A program made the position numbers and the translations under genes. A stretch of 64,000 nucleotides of DNA. Origin: Prevotella sp. khp7. GTDB taxonomy: Bacteria; Bacteroidota; Bacteroidia; Bacteroidales; Bacteroidaceae. This document shows, one piece after another, positions 33,532 through 44,250 of the stretch. The stretch is taken from contig NZ_FOIV01000004.1 in NCBI RefSeq assembly GCF_900109055.1, positions 434,001 to 498,000 of the forward strand. Direction: 5' to 3'. Below the pieces are notes generated by a model. It was not told where the DNA came from. It saw nothing but the letters and a program-made list of their open reading frames with translations, and searched no databases. The first letter of the stretch is position 1; each line of letters starts with the position of its first letter.

Positions 33532-34881
33532 TTAGTATGCAGCCATTCCGCGACCGTGGATACGGCCAGAACTGAGCAGACCATCATAGTGACGCATCAG
33601 CAGATGACTCTCGATCTGTGCAAGTGTATCAAGCACGACACCGACAAGAATCAGCAGAGATGTACCACCAAAGAACTGAGAGAATGCATCCTGTACATTC
33701 AGCAAACTTGCAAAAGCAGGCATGATAGCGATGAAAGCAATAAACAGAGAACCGGGCAGGGTGATGCGAGACATCACAGTGTCGATATACTCTGCAGTTT
33801 CCTTACCAGGCTTAACACCAGGAATGAAACCATTGTTACGCTTCATATCCTCTGCCATCTGAGTTGGATTCAGAGTGATTGCTGTGTAGAAATAGGTAAA
33901 TGCGATAATCAGAACAGCAAATACAACGTTGTAAGCCAGCGAATGATGATCCATCATCGTACGAATGGCCTGCATGAACGGTGAAGTGCTTTCCGGGTTC
34001 ATCCACTGGGCGATGCTCAACGGAATAAACATCAGAGCCTGAGCAAAGATGATTGGCATTACGTTAGCAGCGAACAGCTTCAGAGGGATGTACTGACGTG
34101 CACCACCAACCTGCTTATTACCTACGAGGCGCTTTGCATACTGTACGGGAACCTTGCGGACACCCTGTACCAGAACAATAGATGCGCAAACAACTGCATA
34201 GAGAATGATAATCTCAACGAGGAACATCACCAATCCGCCACCAGTGATGGCAGTAAAACGCGAGCTCACTTCCTGAATGAAAGCCTGAGGCAGGCGGGCA
34301 ATGATACCAATCATAATGATCAGTGAGATACCATTTCCTATACCTTTATCCGTAATGCGCTCACCCAACCACAGGATGAACATACTTCCTGCAGAAAGAA
34401 TGATAACAGCGGGAACCATAAAGACAGACCAAGAGATACCTGTTGCCAGGGCTGCTCCAGAAGTCATCTTGAGGTTCATCAGGTAACCCGGTGCCTGAAA
34501 CAGTAGGATTGCTACTGTCAGCCAACGGGTATACATACTGATTTTCTTACGGCCGCTCTCGCCCTCACGCTGCATTTTCTGCACGTAAGGAACAGCGACA
34601 GCGAGAAGCTGCATTACGATAGAAGCAGAGATGTATGGCATGATTCCAAGCGCAAAGATAGATGCGTTGGAGAATGCACCACCGGAGAACATGTCAAGCA
34701 ACGACATCAGACCGCCAGCAGTCTGAGACTGCAATTGGCTCAACATGGCTGGATTGATACCGGGGAGTACCACAAACGAGCCAAAACGATAAATCGCTAC
34801 AAACAGGAGAGTAATCAGGATGCGCTGACGCAGATCCTCAATCTTCCAAATGTTCTTCAGTGTCTCTATTAACTTCTTCAT
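33532..34881 (-). CDS. secY: Preprotein translocase subunit SecY
   Basis: This 449-residue channel subunit of the Sec translocon has ten membrane helices. Family motifs include FVVLPGINPAML near the start, the plug region LLDMFSGGAFSNASIFALGIMPYI, and GNKQVGGARQYIPLKLFAANVMP. It lies 8 bp after rplO. Its partner SecE is encoded at 59509 in this window; SecG is not here. Confidence 0.98.
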   Translation of the reverse strand: MKKLIETLKNIWKIEDLRQRILITLLFVAIYRFGSFVVLPGINPAMLSQLQSQTAGGLMSLLDMFSGGAFSNASIFALGIMPYISASIVMQLLAVAVPYVQKMQREGESGRKKISMYTRWLTVAILLFQAPGYLMNLKMTSGAALATGISWSVFMVPAVIILSAGSMFILWLGERITDKGIGNGISLIIMIGIIARLPQAFIQEVSSRFTAITGGGLVMFLVEIIILYAVVCASIVLVQGVRKVPVQYAKRLVGNKQVGGARQYIPLKLFAANVMPIIFAQALMFIPLSIAQWMNPESTSPFMQAIRTMMDHHSLAYNVVFAVLIIAFTYFYTAITLNPTQMAEDMKRNNGFIPGVKPGKETAEYIDTVMSRITLPGSLFIAFIAIMPAFASLLNVQDAFSQFFGGTSLLILVGVVLDTLAQIESHLLMRHYDGLLSSGRIHGRGMAAY

Positions 34882-34889
34882 ATACAGTT

Positions 34890-35336
34890 TTAGATTTTTG
34901 TTGCGTTACCACCTACTGCCTTGATAGCTTCCTCGGCAGTCTTTGAAAAAGCATTGGCCTCTACGTCAACCTTTGCCTTCAGTTCACCAGTACCAAGAAC
35001 CTTGATCAGTTCCTTGCCATTGGTAAGACCTGCAGCGATCAACTCTGCCACTCCGATCTTAGTGAGGTTTTTCTCCTCAGCAAGCTTCTGAAGTGTAGAG
35101 AGGTTAACAGCAAAGTATTCCTTGTGGTTGATGTTCTTGAAACCAGCCTTCGGAACACGGCGCTGGAGAGGCATCTGACCACCTTCGAAACCAATCTTTC
35201 TCTTATAACCAGAACGAGCCTTGGCACCCTTGTGACCACGGGTAGAAGTACCACCCAGACCAGAACCTGGTCCGCGACCGATACGACGACGTGAGTGAGT
35301 TGAGCCCTCAGCTGGCTTTAAATTATTCAGTTTCAT
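34890..35336 (-). CDS. rplO: 50S ribosomal protein L15
   Basis: This 148-residue L15 has the basic Gly/Arg-rich N-terminal arm (SRRRIGRGPGSGLGGTSTRGHK) that threads into 23S rRNA, then a globular C-terminal domain. It lies 28 bp after rpmD. Length is typical. Confidence 0.98.
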   Translation of the reverse strand: MKLNNLKPAEGSTHSRRRIGRGPGSGLGGTSTRGHKGAKARSGYKRKIGFEGGQMPLQRRVPKAGFKNINHKEYFAVNLSTLQKLAEEKNLTKIGVAELIAAGLTNGKELIKVLGTGELKAKVDVEANAFSKTAEEAIKAVGGNATKI

Positions 35337-35364
35337 AATCGAATCTACTTTTTAAATGTTGTTA

Positions 35365-35541
35365 TTAGTCAATAACGGTCACTAAGTGGTGAACCTTGCG
35401 AATCATTCCACGGATTGAAGGAGTATCCTCTACCTCAACAACCTGGGAGATTTTACGCAGGCCGAGAGCCTCGAGCGTACGCTTCTGGTCTACCGGATAA
35501 CCGATCTTACTCTTAATCTGCTTAACCTTAATTGTTGCCAT
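35365..35541 (-). CDS. rpmD: 50S ribosomal protein L30
   Basis: This 58-residue L30 begins [17 protein letters not shown] start at this ATG, not at a TTG 6 bp earlier, because AAAGGAG (35551-35557) is placed 9 nt upstream as a Shine-Dalgarno site. It lies 14 bp after rpsE. Confidence 0.95.
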   Translation of the reverse strand: MATIKVKQIKSKIGYPVDQKRTLEALGLRKISQVVEVEDTPSIRGMIRKVHHLVTVID

Positions 35542-35555
35542 AGTCAATTTCTCCT

Positions 35556-36068
35556 TTATCCTCTAAATACTTTATCCATACTGATTCCACGGGTACCTGC
35601 AACAGTGTAGGCATCACGCATCAGGCTCAGAGCTGCGATAGTAGCCTTTACCAGATTGTGAGGGTTTGATGAACCCTTTGACTTTGCAAGCACATCCTTT
35701 ACACCAACACTCTCCAGTACGGCGCGCATAGCACCACCAGCCACAAGACCGGTACCGGCAGCGGCCGGCTTCAGGAATACCTGTGCACCACCGAAGCGGG
35801 CTTCCATCTCATGAGGAATAGTACCCTTGAGAACGGGAACCTTAACAAGATTCTTCTTGGCAGCCTCAACACCCTTAGCAATAGCTGCTGTTACTTCACC
35901 AGCTTTACCAAGACCCCAGCCGATAATGCCATTGCCGTCACCGACAACAACAATAGCTGCGAATGTAAAGGTACGACCACCCTTTGTTACCTTGGTAACA
36001 CGGTTGATGGCAACCAATCTGTCTTTCAACTCTACGTCACTATTTACTTTAACATTCTTCATTGCCAT
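35556..36068 (-). CDS. rpsE: 30S ribosomal protein S5
   Basis: This 170-residue S5 contributes to decoding accuracy and the mRNA entry site. It has the dsRBD-like N-terminal domain ([20 protein letters not shown]) and C-terminal domain ([13 protein letters not shown]-like [18 protein letters not shown]). It lies 6 bp after rplR. Two in-frame ATGs (MAM) are available at the start. Confidence 0.97.
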   Translation of the reverse strand: MAMKNVKVNSDVELKDRLVAINRVTKVTKGGRTFTFAAIVVVGDGNGIIGWGLGKAGEVTAAIAKGVEAAKKNLVKVPVLKGTIPHEMEARFGGAQVFLKPAAAGTGLVAGGAMRAVLESVGVKDVLAKSKGSSNPHNLVKATIAALSLMRDAYTVAGTRGISMDKVFRG

Positions 36069-36074
36069 AATCGT

Positions 36075-36419
36075 TTAGAATTTAAGTCCACCTTTACGTG
36101 CTGCGTCTGCAAGTGACTTTACACGGCCGTGATAGAGATAACCGTTACGGTCGAAGACTACGGCAGTAACGCCAGCCTCCTGAGCCTTCTGGGCTACCAG
36201 CTCACCAACCTTCTCAGCCTGCTGGATCTTAGGCATAGTCTCGAGACCCAGTGATGATGCAGATGCGAGTGTTTTACCTTCCAAATCATTGATAACCTGA
36301 GCATAGATCTGCTTGTTGCTGCGGAATACACTCAGACGAGGACGCTCGGCTGTGCCGAACACGTTCTTACGAATTCTATATTTGATCTTAATTCGTCTTT
36401 CTACTTTCTTCGTTGTCAT
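36075..36419 (-). CDS. rplR: 50S ribosomal protein L18
   Basis: This 114-residue L18 binds 5S rRNA. It starts at the ATG of [15 protein letters not shown]; a TTG 9 bp upstream is not needed. Conserved parts are [18 protein letters not shown] and the C-terminus [20 protein letters not shown]. It lies 20 bp after rplF. Confidence 0.97.
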   Translation of the reverse strand: MTTKKVERRIKIKYRIRKNVFGTAERPRLSVFRSNKQIYAQVINDLEGKTLASASSLGLETMPKIQQAEKVGELVAQKAQEAGVTAVVFDRNGYLYHGRVKSLADAARKGGLKF

Positions 36420-36439
36420 AATCGTCAAATCAATTAAAG

Positions 36440-37009
36440 TTACTTAGCTGATGCTGACTTACCCGACTTACGACGGATAACCTCACCCTTGAACAAAATA
36501 CCCTTTCCTTTGTAAGGCTCAGGCATACGGAAAGAACGAATTTTAGCACAAATCAGACCGAGCAGTGCTTTGTCACATGACTCGAGGATAATCTGAGGAT
36601 TCTGGTTACGCTCCATCTTTGTCTCAACCTTAACCTCCTTAGGAAGCTGGATGAAGATGGGGTGTGTATAACCAAGAGCGAACTCAATGATGTTACCCTG
36701 ATTAGATACACGGTAACCAACACCTACGAGTTCCATTTCCTTCTTATAGCCTTCGCTAACACCTACAACCATGTTGTTGACAAGCGCACGATACAGACCA
36801 TGGAAAGCCTGCTTCTGCTTAATGTTGACAGGGCTGTTCTCATCGATCTCGAATGTCACGTGGCCATCTTCAATCTTCACCTTGATAGATGAATCTACCT
36901 TCTGTGAAAGCTCTCCCTTAGGACCCTTTACGGTAACGATACCGTCCTTGTCCTGAGCAACTGAAACGCCTGCAGGGATACTAATTGGCAATTTTCCTAT
37001 TCTTGACAT
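36440..37009 (-). CDS. rplF: 50S ribosomal protein L6
   Basis: This 189-residue L6 is a two-domain protein near the factor-binding site ([16 protein letters not shown]-terminal [19 protein letters not shown]). A good Shine-Dalgarno GGAGG (37017-37021) lies 7 nt upstream, unusual for the phylum. It follows rpsH by 14 bp. Confidence 0.98.
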   Translation of the reverse strand: MSRIGKLPISIPAGVSVAQDKDGIVTVKGPKGELSQKVDSSIKVKIEDGHVTFEIDENSPVNIKQKQAFHGLYRALVNNMVVGVSEGYKKEMELVGVGYRVSNQGNIIEFALGYTHPIFIQLPKEVKVETKMERNQNPQIILESCDKALLGLICAKIRSFRMPEPYKGKGILFKGEVIRRKSGKSASAK

Positions 37010-37023
37010 ATTCTATCCTCCAA

Positions 37024-37419
37024 TTAATATACGTAGCAAAGAACCTCACCACCGATTTTCTGGGCAGCGGCCTCTTTGTCTGTCATTACACCTTTAGACG
37101 TGGAAAGAATTGCGATTCCAAGTCCGTTAATAACTCTCGGCATCTCTTTGTAGCCAGTGTACTTGCGGAGACCCGGTGTGGATACTCTCTTCAGGCACTT
37201 AATGGCGTTTTCACGAGTTGCAGGGTCATACTTCAAAGCTACCTTGATAGTACCCTGAGGACCATCCTCAATGAACTTGTAGTTCAGGATGTAACCCTTC
37301 TCGAAGAGGATCTTTGTGATCTCTTTCTTCAAGTTTGACGCAGGAACCTCAACGACACGGTGATGTGCCATGATTGCGTTTCTGAGTCGTGTCAGATAAT
37401 CTGCTATTGGATCTGTCAT
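37024..37419 (-). CDS. rpsH: 30S ribosomal protein S8
   Basis: This 131-residue S8 is a primary 16S rRNA binder (MTDPIADYLTRLRNAIMAHH; C-terminal STSKGVMTDKEAAAQKIGGEVL). In E. coli it also represses the spc operon. It lies 67 bp after rpsN, the widest gap in this part of the cluster. Confidence 0.98.
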   Translation of the reverse strand: MTDPIADYLTRLRNAIMAHHRVVEVPASNLKKEITKILFEKGYILNYKFIEDGPQGTIKVALKYDPATRENAIKCLKRVSTPGLRKYTGYKEMPRVINGLGIAILSTSKGVMTDKEAAAQKIGGEVLCYVY

Positions 37420-37486
37420 AAAATAAAATTTTAATTAATCGGGACTACCCCGACAATATTAATAATCTCTGTTTCTTTCTTGTTGT

Positions 37487-37789
37487 TTACCAACTAGCCT
37501 TCTTTACCCCAGGAATCAGACCGCTTGATGCCATCTCACGGAACTGGATACGAGAAAGACCAAACTGGCGCATATATCCCTTTGGACGTCCCGTGATCTT
37601 GCAACGGTTGTGCAGACGGATGGGGTTTGCATTCTTGGGAATGCTCTGCAACTTGCGAGCTGCCTCATAAGCCTCAGCAGGATCCTCGCTTGTAGCAATT
37701 ACCTTCTTCAGAGCTGCACGCTTTTCAGCGTAACGAGCAACGAGCTTGGCGCGCTTTACCTCGCGGGCTTTCATTGATTCTTTTGCCAT
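37487..37789 (-). CDS. rpsN: 30S ribosomal protein S14, long zinc-free form
   Basis: This 100-residue S14 is of the long form without the CxxC zinc motifs found in the short 61-residue type ([20 protein letters not shown]). It sits in the small-subunit head and follows rplE by 5 bp. Confidence 0.97.
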   Translation of the reverse strand: MAKESMKAREVKRAKLVARYAEKRAALKKVIATSEDPAEAYEAARKLQSIPKNANPIRLHNRCKITGRPKGYMRQFGLSRIQFREMASSGLIPGVKKASW

Positions 37790-37794
37790 ATCTC

Positions 37795-38352
37795 TTAATC
37801 GTTTTTAGCGTTCTTGAATGGAAGACCGAATGCCTTCAGCAGAGCATAACCTTCCTCATCGGTCTGAGCTGATGTTACGAAAGTGATGTTCATACCCTGA
37901 ATACGGTCTACTGAATCGATATTAATCTCCGGGAAGATAATCTGCTCCTGGATACCCAGTGTGTAGTTACCACGGCCATCGAACTTGCTCTCGATACCCT
38001 TGAAGTCACGGATACGGGGAAGAGCAATACGAACGAGTTTCTCAAGGAACTCATACATGCGCTCACGACGGAGAGTCACCATCACGCCGATAGGCATCTT
38101 CTTACGAAGTTTGAAGTTGGCGATATCCTTCTTAGAATATGTAGCAACTGCCTTCTGACCACAGATGGCGCTGATTTCGTTGATAGCTACGTCGATGATC
38201 TTCTTATCCTGAGTTGCGTCGCCCAATCCCTGGTTAACAACAATCTTCTTCAGGGCAGGAATCTGCATCGTTGAAGTGTAGTTGAACTGCTTCTGCAGAG
38301 CAGGAGCGATCTTCTCCTTGTACTCTGACTTTAACTGTGCTGTATTTGCCAT
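37795..38352 (-). CDS. rplE: 50S ribosomal protein L5
   Basis: This 185-residue L5 binds 5S rRNA and the P-site tRNA ([36 protein letters not shown]). Its ATG overlaps the rplX stop by one base (TAATG). GGAGGAG (38361-38367) lies 8 nt upstream as a Shine-Dalgarno site inside rplX. Confidence 0.98.
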   Translation of the reverse strand: MANTAQLKSEYKEKIAPALQKQFNYTSTMQIPALKKIVVNQGLGDATQDKKIIDVAINEISAICGQKAVATYSKKDIANFKLRKKMPIGVMVTLRRERMYEFLEKLVRIALPRIRDFKGIESKFDGRGNYTLGIQEQIIFPEINIDSVDRIQGMNITFVTSAQTDEEGYALLKAFGLPFKNAKND

Positions 38353-38669
38353 TACTTAATCTCCTCCCCTGATTTTTTAGCGATACGGGTGACCTTCTTG
38401 CCCTCGCGCTTGATAGCAACACGGGTAGCCTTGCCACTCTTCGGATCAATCAAACTAATATTTGAGATGTGAATAGGAGACTCCATCTTCACGAAACCTC
38501 CCTGAGGATTCTTGGCGCTAGGCTTTGCACTCTTGTTGACCATGTTAACACCTTCAACAAGGGCGCGCTGCTTGTCGGCCATAATCTTCAGCACCTTACC
38601 AGTCTTGCCCTTATCCTCACCGGCCAGGACGATGACTGTATCGTTTTTCTTAATATTGAACTTTGCCAT
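38352..38669 (-). CDS. rplX: 50S ribosomal protein L24
   Basis: This 105-residue L24 is an assembly initiator with a KOW motif at the start ([20 protein letters not shown]). I use the ATG of MAKFNIKK, not a 4-codon-longer ATT-started extension. It is coupled to rplE by a one-base stop-start overlap. Confidence 0.97.
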   Translation of the reverse strand: MAKFNIKKNDTVIVLAGEDKGKTGKVLKIMADKQRALVEGVNMVNKSAKPSAKNPQGGFVKMESPIHISNISLIDPKSGKATRVAIKREGKKVTRIAKKSGEEIK

Positions 38670-38689
38670 TTCTTGTATCAATTTAAATA

Positions 38690-39055
38690 TTAAAGTACCT
38701 CAGGTGCCAAAGAAACGACCTTCATATTCACGGCACGGAGTTCACGGGCAACAGGGCCGAAGATACGGCTGCCACGGAGCTCACCAGCATTGTTCAGCAG
38801 TACGCAGGCGTTATCGTCGAAACGGATGTATGAGCCATCAGCACGACGGATTTCCTTCTTAGTGCGAACAACCAAAGCCTTTGATACTGCACCCTTCTTT
38901 ACATCACTTGTAGGGATCGCGTTCTTGATAGAGACGACGATGATATCACCTACGCTGGCATAACGGCGCTTTGTACCACCCAATACACGGATGCAAAGAG
39001 CTTCACGTGCACCGCTGTTGTCAGCTACTGTAAGTCTTGATTCTGTCTGTATCAT
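38690..39055 (-). CDS. rplN: 50S ribosomal protein L14
   Basis: This 121-residue L14 is at the subunit interface ([21 protein letters not shown]-terminal [11 protein letters not shown]). Length is normal. It follows rpsQ by 2 bp. Confidence 0.98.
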   Translation of the reverse strand: MIQTESRLTVADNSGAREALCIRVLGGTKRRYASVGDIIVVSIKNAIPTSDVKKGAVSKALVVRTKKEIRRADGSYIRFDDNACVLLNNAGELRGSRIFGPVARELRAVNMKVVSLAPEVL

Positions 39056-39057
39056 AA

Positions 39058-39315
39058 TTACTTAGCTTTTTCTACAATGTTAACTAATCTCCATCTCTTT
39101 GTCTTTGACAGAGGACGGGTTTCCATAATGAGCACGGTATCACCTACATTGCACTCGTTCTTCTCGTCGTGTGCGTGATACTTCTTTGTCTTCTGGACAA
39201 ACTTACCATAAATAGGGTGCTTCTCCTTGAACTTAGCGGCAATAACAATGGTTTTATCCATCTTGTTGCTGATAACGACACCCTGTCTTGTCTTTCTTAA
39301 ATTTCTTGTTTCCAT
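39058..39315 (-). CDS. rpsQ: 30S ribosomal protein S17
   Basis: This 85-residue OB-fold S17 begins [21 protein letters not shown] second ATG 9 bp upstream (MVQMETR) is also possible, and the shorter start matches the family. It lies 11 bp after rpmC. Confidence 0.96.
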   Translation of the reverse strand: METRNLRKTRQGVVISNKMDKTIVIAAKFKEKHPIYGKFVQKTKKYHAHDEKNECNVGDTVLIMETRPLSKTKRWRLVNIVEKAK

Positions 39316-39326
39316 CTGGACCATTG

Positions 39327-39521
39327 TTATTTATTAAGTTCTCTCTGATGAAGTTCTGATTTCATACGTGCGATATCACGACGAGCAGCCTTAATCTGAG
39401 ATGGATTCTCAAGCGGAGTGATGGCGTGGTTCAACTTCATCTGGTTGTACTTTGCAACCTCAGCCTCAATGCGCTCTGCCAAGTCCTTGGTCTCGAGCTC
39501 TCTTACTTCTTTAATCTTCAT
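39327..39521 (-). CDS. rpmC: 50S ribosomal protein L29
   Basis: This 64-residue helical-hairpin L29 is near the exit tunnel ([38 protein letters not shown]). The ATG is chosen over a TTG two codons earlier. It follows rplP by 6 bp. Confidence 0.97.
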   Translation of the reverse strand: MKIKEVRELETKDLAERIEAEVAKYNQMKLNHAITPLENPSQIKAARRDIARMKSELHQRELNK

Positions 39522-39527
39522 ACTCAA

Positions 39528-39956
39528 TTAAGCGTTTTTATCGTAATCACGTCTAATAACAAACTTTGTCTTAACCGGCAGTTTCTGTGCACCGAGGCGG
39601 AGAGCCTCCTTAGCAACGTCGAAAGGAACGCCTTCTACTTCAAAGAGGATGCGGCCAGGAGTAACGGGAGCTACCCATCCTGCGGGATCACCCTTACCTT
39701 TACCCATTCGGACATCAGCAGGTTTGCGAGTAATGGGTTTATCAGGGAAGATGCGGATCCATACCTGACCTTCACGGTTCATATAACGGTTGATGGCAAC
39801 ACGAGCTGCCTCAATCTGGCGGCTGTCAATCCACTTGGCATCCAGAGTCTTGATGCCGAATGAGCCGAAAGCCAGCGTTGTACCTCTGTGGGCGTTGCCT
39901 TTATTGCCGCGTCCATCCTGAGGTCTTCTATATCTTACTCTTTTGGGCTGTAACAT
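39528..39956 (-). CDS. rplP: 50S ribosomal protein L16
   Basis: This 142-residue L16 is near the A-site tRNA elbow ([40 protein letters not shown]). The conserved Arg that is hydroxylated in E. coli L16 (Arg81) falls within the GKGKG region. It follows rpsC by 25 bp. Confidence 0.98.
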   Translation of the reverse strand: MLQPKRVRYRRPQDGRGNKGNAHRGTTLAFGSFGIKTLDAKWIDSRQIEAARVAINRYMNREGQVWIRIFPDKPITRKPADVRMGKGKGDPAGWVAPVTPGRILFEVEGVPFDVAKEALRLGAQKLPVKTKFVIRRDYDKNA

Positions 39957-39981
39957 AATAAGCTTCTACTTTAAACGATTA

Positions 39982-40707
39982 TTACTTCTTCTTATTACGG
40001 AACTTTCTGTCACCGCCACGACCAGCGCCGTTTGAACGGCCACCAGCCTTCTCCTGAGTGAAGTTCGGAGCCAGGTCAACGTTACCATAAACCTCACCAC
40101 GGCAAATCCAAACCTTAATGCCCAGCAGGCCAACCTTTGTCAGGGCCTCAGAGTGGCAGTAGTCAATGTCTGCACGGAAGGTGTGCAGTGGAGTACGGCC
40201 TTCCTTCAACATCTCACTACGAGCGATTTCTGCTCCATTGAGACGACCTGAGATGAGTACCTTAATACCCTCGGCGCCAGCACGCATCGTGTTCTGAATA
40301 GCCATCTTGATAGCACGGCGATAAGCAATCTTACCCTCTATCTGGCGAGCGATGTTATTAGCCACGATGGTTGCGTCGAGCTCAGGACGCTTAACCTCAA
40401 AAATATTAATCTGAATCTCCTTATCGTAGAGCTTCTTCAGCTCTTCCTTCAGTTTGTCAACATCTTGACCACCTTTACCAATGACGATACCCGGACGGGC
40501 AGTGCAAATAGTAATGGTAACCAGCTTCAATGTACGCTCGATGACAATCTTAGAAACGCTTGCCTTAGCCAGGCGCTCGTTCAGATACTTACGGATTTTC
40601 TGATCCTCTACCAGGTTATCTCCGAAGTCTTTGCCTCCGAACCAATTTGAATCCCAACCTCTAACGATACCCAGACGGTTGCTTATTGGATTAACTTTCT
40701 GTCCCAT
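39982..40707 (-). CDS. rpsC: 30S ribosomal protein S3
   Basis: This 241-residue S3 lines the mRNA entry channel. It has a KH domain ([22 protein letters not shown]) and a C-terminal domain ([19 protein letters not shown]). A Gly/Arg/Lys-rich tail ([17 protein letters not shown]) extends it slightly. It follows rplV by 2 bp. Confidence 0.98.
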   Translation of the reverse strand: MGQKVNPISNRLGIVRGWDSNWFGGKDFGDNLVEDQKIRKYLNERLAKASVSKIVIERTLKLVTITICTARPGIVIGKGGQDVDKLKEELKKLYDKEIQINIFEVKRPELDATIVANNIARQIEGKIAYRRAIKMAIQNTMRAGAEGIKVLISGRLNGAEIARSEMLKEGRTPLHTFRADIDYCHSEALTKVGLLGIKVWICRGEVYGNVDLAPNFTQEKAGGRSNGAGRGGDRKFRNKKK

Positions 40708-40709
40708 AC

Positions 40710-41117
40710 TTATTCTTTTACGTCATTAGTTTTAGCGTCAACGAACAGGGTCACGTGATTAGAACGCTTGCGGATACGATAGCCGCGACCCTGAGGTGCC
40801 GGTCTCATTCTCTTCATTGTAACACCCTCGTCGACGAAGATGCGAGTTACGAACAGCTCACCGTCCTCTGCCTTGCGATCATTCTTGGCTTCCCAGTTGG
40901 CAATGGCTGAACGGAGGAGTTTTTCTACATCAGCTGCAGCTGCCTTCTTCGAGAAACGAAGCACACCCAGTGCGCGATTTACCTCCATGCCGCGGATCAT
41001 ATCAACGACATAGCGCATCTTACGGGGTGAAGAGGGGCAGCCTTTCAGCTTGGCAAAATACTGTGTCTTAAGTGCTGCTTTTCTTTCTTCAGCCTTAATA
41101 TGTTTTCTTGCTCCCAT
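40710..41117 (-). CDS. rplV: 50S ribosomal protein L22
   Basis: This 135-residue L22 has a beta-hairpin that reaches the exit-tunnel constriction ([20 protein letters not shown]). The globular part includes [17 protein letters not shown]. It lies 47 bp after rpsS. Confidence 0.98.
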   Translation of the reverse strand: MGARKHIKAEERKAALKTQYFAKLKGCPSSPRKMRYVVDMIRGMEVNRALGVLRFSKKAAAADVEKLLRSAIANWEAKNDRKAEDGELFVTRIFVDEGVTMKRMRPAPQGRGYRIRKRSNHVTLFVDAKTNDVKE

Positions 41118-41164
41118 TGTAAATTCTTAATTCTTAATTCTTAAATTCTTAAATCTCCCTGGGA

Positions 41165-41431
41165 TTACTTCTTGTTACCAGCATGTCCGCCGAAACGACG
41201 TGTAGGTGCAAACTCACCGAGTTTGTGACCAACCATGTTCTCAGTAACGTAAACAGGGATAAATTTGTTACCGTTATGAACTGCAACAGTGTGTCCCACG
41301 AAGTCCGGGGAAATCATTGATGCTCTGGCCCATGTCTTAACGACATTCTTCTTACCACTCTCATTCATAGCGAGAATCTTCTTCTCGAGTGATACGTTGA
41401 TGTACGGACCTTTCTTTAATGAACGACTCAT
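41165..41431 (-). CDS. rpsS: 30S ribosomal protein S19
   Basis: This 88-residue S19 in the small-subunit head contacts S13 and tRNA ([36 protein letters not shown]). It lies 27 bp after rplB. Confidence 0.98.
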   Translation of the reverse strand: MSRSLKKGPYINVSLEKKILAMNESGKKNVVKTWARASMISPDFVGHTVAVHNGNKFIPVYVTENMVGHKLGEFAPTRRFGGHAGNKK

Positions 41432-41458
41432 AATTTTCTTCTCTAATTAACTTCGTGA

Positions 41459-42286
41459 TTACTTCTTGTTAGCTCTTTCAATGATATACTTGTTTGAAAG
41501 CTTCTTAGGTGCACGAGTCTTGAGACCCTTAGCGTACAGACCCTTACGTGAACGTGGGTGTCCACCAGACTGACGGCCTTCACCACCACCCATTGGGTGA
41601 TCATGCGGGTTCATAACAACACCACGGTTGTGAGGACGCTCGCCCAACCAGCGGCTGCGACCAGCCTTACCAGAAGCCTCAAGGGCGTGGTCAGAGTTAC
41701 CTACACTACCTACAGTAGCCTTACAAGCTGAGAGAATCTGACGAGTCTCGCCTGAAGGAAGCTTGATAACGCAATAGCTACCCTCACGAGAAGTCAACTG
41801 AGCGAAATTACCTGCCGAACGAACGAGCTTGGCACCCTGGCCGGGACGCATCTCAATGTTGTGGATGACTGTACCAACGGGGATGTTAGCGAGTGGAAGT
41901 GCATTACCTACCTCAGGCACTGCATCCGCTCCTGACATCAAGGTTGCACCAACCTGCAGTCCATTAGGAGCAATGATATAACGTTTTTCACCATCAGCGT
42001 AGAAAAGAAGCGCAATGCGAGCAGAGCGGTTAGGATCATACTCGATTGTCTTAACTACAGCTGGAACACCATCCTTCTCTCGTTTGAAGTCGATCAGACG
42101 ATACTTCTTCTTGTGACCGCCACCCATGTAACGGACGGTCATCTTACCGGTGTTGTTTCGACCACCAGTAGAACGCTTACCGTAAACGAGAGACTTCTCT
42201 GGCACGGATGCAGTAATATCCTCGAACGTGCCAATAATCTTGTGTCTTTGACCCGGAGTTACGGGCTTTAATTTACGTACTGCCAT
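41459..42286 (-). CDS. rplB: 50S ribosomal protein L2
   Basis: This 275-residue L2 is needed for subunit joining and the peptidyl transferase centre. The conserved C-terminal region [17 protein letters not shown] carries the histidine (E. coli His229) tied to activity. It lies 5 bp after rplW. Confidence 0.98.
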   Translation of the reverse strand: MAVRKLKPVTPGQRHKIIGTFEDITASVPEKSLVYGKRSTGGRNNTGKMTVRYMGGGHKKKYRLIDFKREKDGVPAVVKTIEYDPNRSARIALLFYADGEKRYIIAPNGLQVGATLMSGADAVPEVGNALPLANIPVGTVIHNIEMRPGQGAKLVRSAGNFAQLTSREGSYCVIKLPSGETRQILSACKATVGSVGNSDHALEASGKAGRSRWLGERPHNRGVVMNPHDHPMGGGEGRQSGGHPRSRKGLYAKGLKTRAPKKLSNKYIIERANKK

Positions 42287-42291
42287 TTCTA

Positions 42292-42639
42292 TTATTGAAT
42301 ATTGCTATAAAAATCAATTGCATCGCCCTCCTTCAGAGTAACGATAGCCTTCTTGAACGCGTTCTTCTGACCCTTGATCAGACCGGCCTTTGTGTAGCGT
42401 GAGCTACGCTTTCCGGCATAACGAACGGTATTCACGTCGATAACCGTAACATTGTACAGGCTCTCAACCTCTTTCTTAATCTCAAGCTTATTAGCCTCGG
42501 GCTTAACGATGAAACCATACTTAGCCTCGGCCTTCTTGGTTCTCTCTTCACCCTTAACCTTATAAGTTTTCTCTACAGAAGACTTGTCTGTAATCTTGGT
42601 CATCTTCTCAGTGACCAGGGGTTTAATGATAAATGCCAT
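42292..42639 (-). CDS. rplW: 50S ribosomal protein L23
   Basis: This 115-residue L23 is at the tunnel exit and docks trigger factor and SRP. The family part is [14 protein letters not shown] and [16 protein letters not shown]. It is somewhat longer than E. coli L23 (100) through an insertion at about 18-38 ([20 protein letters not shown]). It lies 15 bp after rplD. Confidence 0.97.
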   Translation of the reverse strand: MAFIIKPLVTEKMTKITDKSSVEKTYKVKGEERTKKAEAKYGFIVKPEANKLEIKKEVESLYNVTVIDVNTVRYAGKRSSRYTKAGLIKGQKNAFKKAIVTLKEGDAIDFYSNIQ

Positions 42640-42654
42640 TTCTATTTGTCTCCT

Positions 42655-43284
42655 TTACTTGTTTAAGATACCGTCGATAACCTCCAGAGACTTCTCAGAG
42701 ATAACCAGTACATCAGCATTCAAAACTTTGTAAGAATTAATGGTTGATGCCTCCATTACCTCTGCGCCCTGCAGATTGCGAGCCGACAAATATACGTTAT
42801 TATTTGTTCCTGACAAAACAAAGAGAGTCTTCTTGCCGTCTACTTTGAGATTTTTTGCAATATTTACGAATTCTTTAGTCTTTGGGGCATCCATATTGAA
42901 GTCCTCAACAACTACGATTGCATTCTCCTGAGCCTTGTAGGCCAGTGCAGACTTACGAGCAAGAAGCTTCACCTTCTTATTCAGTTTGAAGCCATAGTCA
43001 CGGGGTGTGGGACCGAACACGCGAGCACCACCACGCAGCAGTGGAGAGTTGATGTCACCATGACGTGCACCGCCACCGCCTTTCTGACGACCGAGCTTAC
43101 GAGTAGAACCAGAGATTTCGCTTCTCTCCTTTGACTTAGCTGTACCCTGACGCTGGTTAGCGAGATACTGCTTTACATCCAGATAAAGAACGTGGTCATT
43201 AGGTTCAATGCCGAAGATAGCCTCATTCAGAGTTACCTTTCTTCCGGTCTCCTGACCGTTGATATTCAATACGCTAACTTCCAT
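42655..43284 (-). CDS. rplD: 50S ribosomal protein L4
   Basis: This 209-residue L4 has a loop that lines the exit tunnel ([20 protein letters not shown]). In E. coli L4 represses the S10 operon through its leader. Here a structured leader precedes rplC, the gene just upstream (2-bp gap). Any such control is inference. Confidence 0.98.
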   Translation of the reverse strand: MEVSVLNINGQETGRKVTLNEAIFGIEPNDHVLYLDVKQYLANQRQGTAKSKERSEISGSTRKLGRQKGGGGARHGDINSPLLRGGARVFGPTPRDYGFKLNKKVKLLARKSALAYKAQENAIVVVEDFNMDAPKTKEFVNIAKNLKVDGKKTLFVLSGTNNNVYLSARNLQGAEVMEASTINSYKVLNADVLVISEKSLEVIDGILNK

Positions 43285-43286
43285 CT

Positions 43287-43901
43287 TTACTTGTTGATTA
43301 TTACAGTTGAACCATTGTAACCAGCGCAGCTACCCTTGATAAGAATCAGGTTGTGCTCTGGAATTACCTTTAACACTTTGAGGTTCTGAGTTGTCACTCT
43401 GTCACCTCCCATTTGACCGCCCATGCGCATTCCCTTGAACACCTTAGCGGGATAAGAACAAGCACCGATAGAACCTGGCTTACGCAGACGGTCGTCCTGA
43501 CCGTGAGTAGCCTGACCTACACCGCCGAAACCATGACGCTTAACAACGCCCTGGAATCCCTTACCCTTAGATGTTCCGACAACGTCAACAAACTCGGCAC
43601 CCTCAAAGATGTCGACTGTTACGGTGTCACCGAGGTTGAGCTCCTCGTCAAACTTGAACTCGGCCAAGTGAGCCTTTGGTGTTGTGTTAGCCTTCTTGAA
43701 GATACCCATCATTGCTTTGGTGGTATTCTTCTCCTTCTTCTCACCGAAGGCGAGCTGAACAGCCTTATAGCCATCCTTCTCTACAGACTTAACCTGAGTA
43801 ACAACACAAGGACCAGCTTCGATTACAGTGCACGGTACATTCTTACCGTCGGCACTGAAAACGGATGTCATTCCGATTTTTCTTCCAATTAATCCTGGCA
43901 T
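43287..43901 (-). CDS. rplC: 50S ribosomal protein L3
   Basis: This 204-residue L3 is an early assembly protein ([42 protein letters not shown], whose Gln/His segment reaches the peptidyl transferase centre). It is the first gene of the main ribosomal-protein transcript here, because rpsJ is separated by 349 bp with a terminator and promoter. Confidence 0.98.
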   Translation of the reverse strand: MPGLIGRKIGMTSVFSADGKNVPCTVIEAGPCVVTQVKSVEKDGYKAVQLAFGEKKEKNTTKAMMGIFKKANTTPKAHLAEFKFDEELNLGDTVTVDIFEGAEFVDVVGTSKGKGFQGVVKRHGFGGVGQATHGQDDRLRKPGSIGACSYPAKVFKGMRMGGQMGGDRVTTQNLKVLKVIPEHNLILIKGSCAGYNGSTVIINK

Positions 43902-44085
43902 TTCAGTTTAAAATTTAAATAATAATATTGTTTATATTGTTCTTTTTTAAGTGTCATCTCGCTTTTCGAAGCACACAAAACCCACTTAAAAAGGAACTTC
44001 AACTGCTTCATTCTTGAAGGCTAAGTTGCTCTTTATCAGGGTATTGATAGCTATCGAGCCAGCGCAATACGCACTTTTGCGGGTG

Positions 44086-44117
44086 CAAAGGTACAAATAT
44101 AATGTGAGATAGGCAAC
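44086..44117 (-). promoter_or_regulatory. Promoter of rplC ribosomal-protein operon
   Basis: On the minus strand GTTG (44114-44117), a 20-bp spacer and TACCTTTG (44086-44093). The -7 box is a full match and the -33 box is one base off TTTG. Confidence 0.7.
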
Positions 44118-44186
44118 ATTTACCACCCGCCAAAACGTATTTTTAAGTTTTTTTATGAATTTAAGAAGCAAAAGGCATGTTAATTT

Positions 44187-44221
44187 GTAAAAAAGGGCGC
44201 ATCCGAAACTTCGGATGCGCC
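44187..44221 (-). terminator. Terminator after rpsJ
   Basis: This is a perfect 12-bp stem (44196-44207 with 44210-44221, arm GGCGCATCCGAA) with a 2-nt formal loop, so in practice 10 bp with a 6-nt loop. It is followed on the minus strand by a run of six T. It closes the rpsL-rpsG-fusA-rpsJ transcript. Confidence 0.9.
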
Positions 44222-44250
44222 ACTTTATCATTGAGGGGAAATTGATAATA

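Larger units (their letters stand above)
43902..44250 (-). other. rpsJ-rplC intergenic region with structured rplC leader
   Basis: This 349-bp gap holds, in minus-strand order, the rpsJ terminator (44187-44221), a promoter (44086-44117) and an approximately 175-nt rplC leader. Within the leader, CACTTAAAAA (plus-strand 43983-43992) and TTTTTAAGTG (43944-43953) form a 10-bp stem enclosing an inner hairpin GCTT-ttcg-AAGC (43961-43972). Such a structure is a candidate for ribosomal-protein feedback control. No gene is seen. Confidence 0.6.
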
